A stretch of DNA of 64,000 nucleotides from Bradyrhizobium sp. Ai1a-2 (GTDB lineage: Bacteria; Pseudomonadota; Alphaproteobacteria; Rhizobiales; Xanthobacteraceae). Below, piece by piece: positions 63,601 through 64,000 of this stretch. The notes under the pieces were generated by a model. That model was not told the origin of the DNA and did no database searches. It saw nothing but the letters and a program-made list of their open reading frames with translations. The position numbers were made by a program, and so were the translations under genes. Each line of letters opens with the position of its first letter. The first letter of the stretch is position 1. Where the stretch lies: assembly GCF_000426245.1 (NCBI RefSeq), contig NZ_AUEZ01000021.1, positions 1-64,000 on the forward strand, read 5' to 3'.

Positions 63601-64000
63601 TGCTCAACGATCTGCATTTCAGCAACCCGACGCTTTCGGCGCTCGGGATCAGCGTCATCCGCACCGGTACCGGCGACCTCGACCTGCGCGCCGGCGGCGA
63701 TTTCCAGATGAAGTCGCTCTACGGCATCTATACGGCCGGCACGCAATCGGCGGATGTTGGCCCGAACGGCAGCGATCCGTTCAACCTGCAACGCGGGTTC
63801 ATGGTCAACAATTCGCGGGTTGGCACTTCGGTGTTCGACTCGGCCAGCGCTGCCTATGAGTGGCTGGTGCGCGGACCGTCGAGCGTCTATCAGGCCTGGT
63901 ATCCGATCAATGGCGGCGATCTGGCGCTGACGGTGGAGGGCAGCGCCACCGGATTTGCGATGCGTAACACCAACGATGTCGGCAACTGGCTGTGGCGCCA
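54662..64000 (+). CDS. Giant filamentous-haemagglutinin-type exoprotein (TpsA-like), partial, with one apparent frameshift
   Basis: A secreted beta-helix protein of over 3100 residues that runs off the window. From the ATG at 54662 a long signal (RHARRTMLTGVSVAALLMG, cut near PVLA-RPLG) is followed by a coiled-coil-prone Ala/Gln stretch. The TPS/haemagglutination domain (about residues 105-250) carries VIVPNGL-like and INQNGIIFGGASQVNVGSLIASTAKISN segments. Then come many beta-helix repeats with GxV/GGxxxL patterns such as GGSVTLLAVD and GGTLSIDAPSIVIGNAG. At about 60836-60842 (NIGENS then IDAAVAAGVLPDGL) one base is missing and the reading frame continues open to 64000. The start at 54602 (GTG) is possible but adds a tail without a role. 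It should be exported by a TpsB partner not seen in the window, and lies directly downstream of the STN-FecI-FecR set. Confidence 0.85.

Noticed and set aside
1..64000. CRISPR arrays, tRNA or rRNA genes
   Set aside because: No regular spaced repeats, cloverleaf-like sequences or rRNA-like segments were seen on reading the window.

Overview
The window looks like chromosomal DNA of a high-GC alphaproteobacterium, most likely Bradyrhizobium or a close relative. The reasons are the strong G/C third-position bias, the many ATGA/TTGA-coupled operons, the dense set of organic-acid catabolism and uptake genes (ABC, TRAP, MFS), and a truncated IS5-type transposase at the left edge. This placement is inferred from gene style; there is no rRNA or other marker gene. 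No tRNA, rRNA or CRISPR array was seen.

Layout. (1) 1-137: N-terminus of an IS5-family transposase running off the left edge. (2) 364-7689: a GntR/UTRA regulator divergent from an operon of a KRCGH-type lyase of the isocitrate lyase/PEP mutase family, LeuC-like and LeuD-like hydro-lyase subunits, an MmgE/PrpD protein, an SCP2-domain protein and an MFS transporter. (3) 7780-13170: an RND efflux pump (inner-membrane pump and adaptor) divergent from a TetR repressor, with a palindrome between them. (4) 13531-17022: an IlvD/Edd dehydratase and an MmgE/PrpD protein with a Tat-like signal. (5) 17447-27363: a hydrolase-rich block with a 986-aa HEFGH metallopeptidase, an alpha/beta hydrolase with an Asp nucleophile, a frameshifted Tat-type alpha/beta hydrolase, a DUF2235 membrane protein, a papain-like C1 peptidase and a serine-beta-lactamase-fold protein. 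(6) 27982-34242: a second LeuC-LeuD pair with a LeuB-like dehydrogenase and a NitT/TauT-type ABC transporter whose permease lacks its C-terminus and is fused in frame to a DUF35 acyl-CoA-binding-type protein. (7) 34442-44512: a MaoC-like protein, a frameshifted MmgE/PrpD gene, a LigI-like amidohydrolase, two tandem periplasmic binding proteins, LivHMGF and a further MmgE/PrpD gene. (8) 51552-44536, minus strand: a TRAP transporter (DctP, DctQ, DctM) followed by a family III CoA-transferase, enoyl-CoA hydratase, acyl-CoA dehydrogenase and alpha/beta hydrolase. (9) 52117-64000: a cell-surface-signalling cassette of a free-standing STN-domain protein, FecI-type sigma factor and FecR-type anti-sigma factor, followed by a very large filamentous-haemagglutinin-type exoprotein that runs off the right edge.

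Blocks 2, 4, 6, 7 and 8 all import and break down small carboxylic acids. The region holds four MmgE/PrpD paralogues, two LeuCD pairs without LeuA, an IlvD homologue and four complete or partial uptake systems. The LeuCD sets lack 2-isopropylmalate synthase and sit beside transporters or a C-C lyase, so they probably act on imported alkyl- or methyl-substituted malates, not in leucine synthesis. The signalling cassette at the right end resembles the Pseudomonas aeruginosa PUMA3 (VreA-VreI-VreR) system with its neighbouring TpsA exoprotein PdtA. Three otherwise intact genes each show one apparent single-base loss, which is either real decay or sequence error.
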